Shown: one piece after another, positions 63,473 to 64,000 of the stretch
How positions within the stretch are numbered: position 1 is the stretch's first letter
Layout of the letters: each line of letters starts with the position of its first letter
Assembly (NCBI RefSeq): GCF_000219625.1
Contig: NC_018210.1
Location: 744,001 to 808,000, forward strand
Length of the DNA: 64,000 bases
Direction: 5' to 3'
Origin: Zymoseptoria tritici IPO323
Lineage: Eukaryota > Ascomycota > Dothideomycetes > Mycosphaerellales > Mycosphaerellaceae
The notes under the pieces: model-generated
Database searches by the model: none
The model's input: only the letters and a program-made list of their open reading frames with translations
Told to the model about the DNA's origin: nothing
Translations under genes and position numbers: made by a program

Positions 63473-64000
63473 ATGGAGGATCCTGGGCAGTCAGTGCGGG
63501 GTCTTCGAACAACCTGCGATCGTTGCAAGTCTTGGAAGGTTCGCTGCGGCAAGCAGCGCCCGCAATGTGATGCGTGCGGAAAGAAGGGTCTGGTGTGCGA
63601 GTATGGCTATAGCAAACAAGGCCAGAGGAGCAAAGATGCAATGAACAGTGCGCATATGAGTCCCACATTGCCCAGCGACCCGTGCGATTCGCATCTCCAT
63701 GTCCCTTGCGGTGCGGAGCCCAGGATGGCCACAGGCGACATAGCAGACGCGATGACGACTTGGATGGAAGACAATGCATCATTGAGCAGGTTAGTGGCCG
63801 GATGAAGATGACAGCCGCGAATGTGAGGAGCATCTGGATATTGACGAGTTGCAGTAACTCATCATCAGATGTCAGCAAATGTCAGAGCATAATTCTTCCG
63901 CGCGGTGACTCTCTGGACTGTATGGCACAGGCGGTCTGTCTTCTAGCTGCAACGCATGTCCCAAGAACGACGTGCACGGCTACTCCGGAGAGTCCCTCTT
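63473..64000 (+). CDS. Zn(II)2Cys6 transcription factor, N-terminal part (cut by window end)
   Basis: Exon 1 is 63473-63789; a 65-bp intron (63790-63854, GTTAGT..TTGCAG) leads into exon 2, which runs off the window at 64000. A binuclear zinc cluster lies at residues 16-43: TTCDRCKSWKVRCGKQRPQC with ACGKKGLVCEYGYSKQGQR. The six Cys spacing is C-x2-C-x6-C-x6-C-x2-C-x6-C, and the post-cluster Y.YSKQGQR is like AflR-type pathway regulators. Exon 2 contains SLDCMAQAVCLLAATH, which could be the start of an AflR-like domain. Nuclear DNA binding is expected. The target pathway would have to lie beyond this window. Start ATG chosen just before the cluster. Confidence 0.78.

Noticed and set aside
1..64000. 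CRISPR arrays, rRNA genes, bacterial operons or phage
   Set aside because: No regularly spaced repeats and no rRNA signature; genes carry spliceosomal introns, so prokaryotic features are not expected.

Overview
The window is nuclear DNA of a filamentous ascomycete (Pezizomycotina). A Dothideomycete is my best guess, from gene content rather than from any search. The evidence is that coding regions are GC-rich, introns are short (mostly 50-70 bp) with GT..AG ends and CTGAC-like branch sites, fungal-specific families are present (Asa1, GH72 glucanosyltransferase, Zn2Cys6 regulator, small cysteine-rich secreted proteins), and one retrotransposon carries repeat-induced point (RIP) mutation. I assembled exon models by hand and checked that codon phase closes across every junction given.

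Left part (1-33 kb) is mainly housekeeping. A truncated gene fragment faces GPN2 (GPN-loop GTPase). GPN2 and BUB3 (spindle checkpoint) are divergent, and a complete 6.36 kb Ty1/copia LTR retrotransposon sits in the promoter between them. It has 171-bp LTRs, a CTTTC target duplication and one gag-pol reading frame full of RIP stops. Next come several RNA-biology genes: DBP4 helicase, a DNAJC8/Spf31-type J protein, an RNase P/MRP subunit, DBR1 lariat debranching enzyme and SEN54 tRNA-splicing endonuclease subunit. An SLC6-type transporter lies among them. A Tbf1/TRF-like telobox protein follows, with TTAGGG-type sites upstream, then ASA1, a hexose-type transporter, a nine-exon glutathionyl-hydroquinone reductase and cytosolic prolyl-tRNA synthetase.

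Right part (33-64 kb) is looser and rich in secreted or membrane products. It holds a 123-aa secreted protein whose expected ATG is ACG, a 957-aa secreted protein fusing cysteine-rich modules to a phospholipase A2 domain, an SH3-tailed single-pass membrane protein, a 54-aa secreted peptide, a hemerythrin-domain protein, DCC1, a broken cyclase-family gene, a second sugar-type transporter, an isochorismatase-type hydrolase, a 1,534-aa Bud3-like RhoGEF, a GPI-anchored GH72 enzyme, an S28 serine peptidase, a 141-aa six-cysteine secreted protein and the start of a Zn2Cys6 regulator cut by the window end. Gene-free stretches reach about 3 kb here.

The most notable signals are the RIP pattern in the transposon, which strongly prefers a pyrimidine before the CpA; a tRNA-like relic and an unexplained 1.2 kb segment inside the same element; telobox sites before the telobox-binding gene; the phospholipase fusion with a polyarginine processing site; and two genes caught at different stages of decay.
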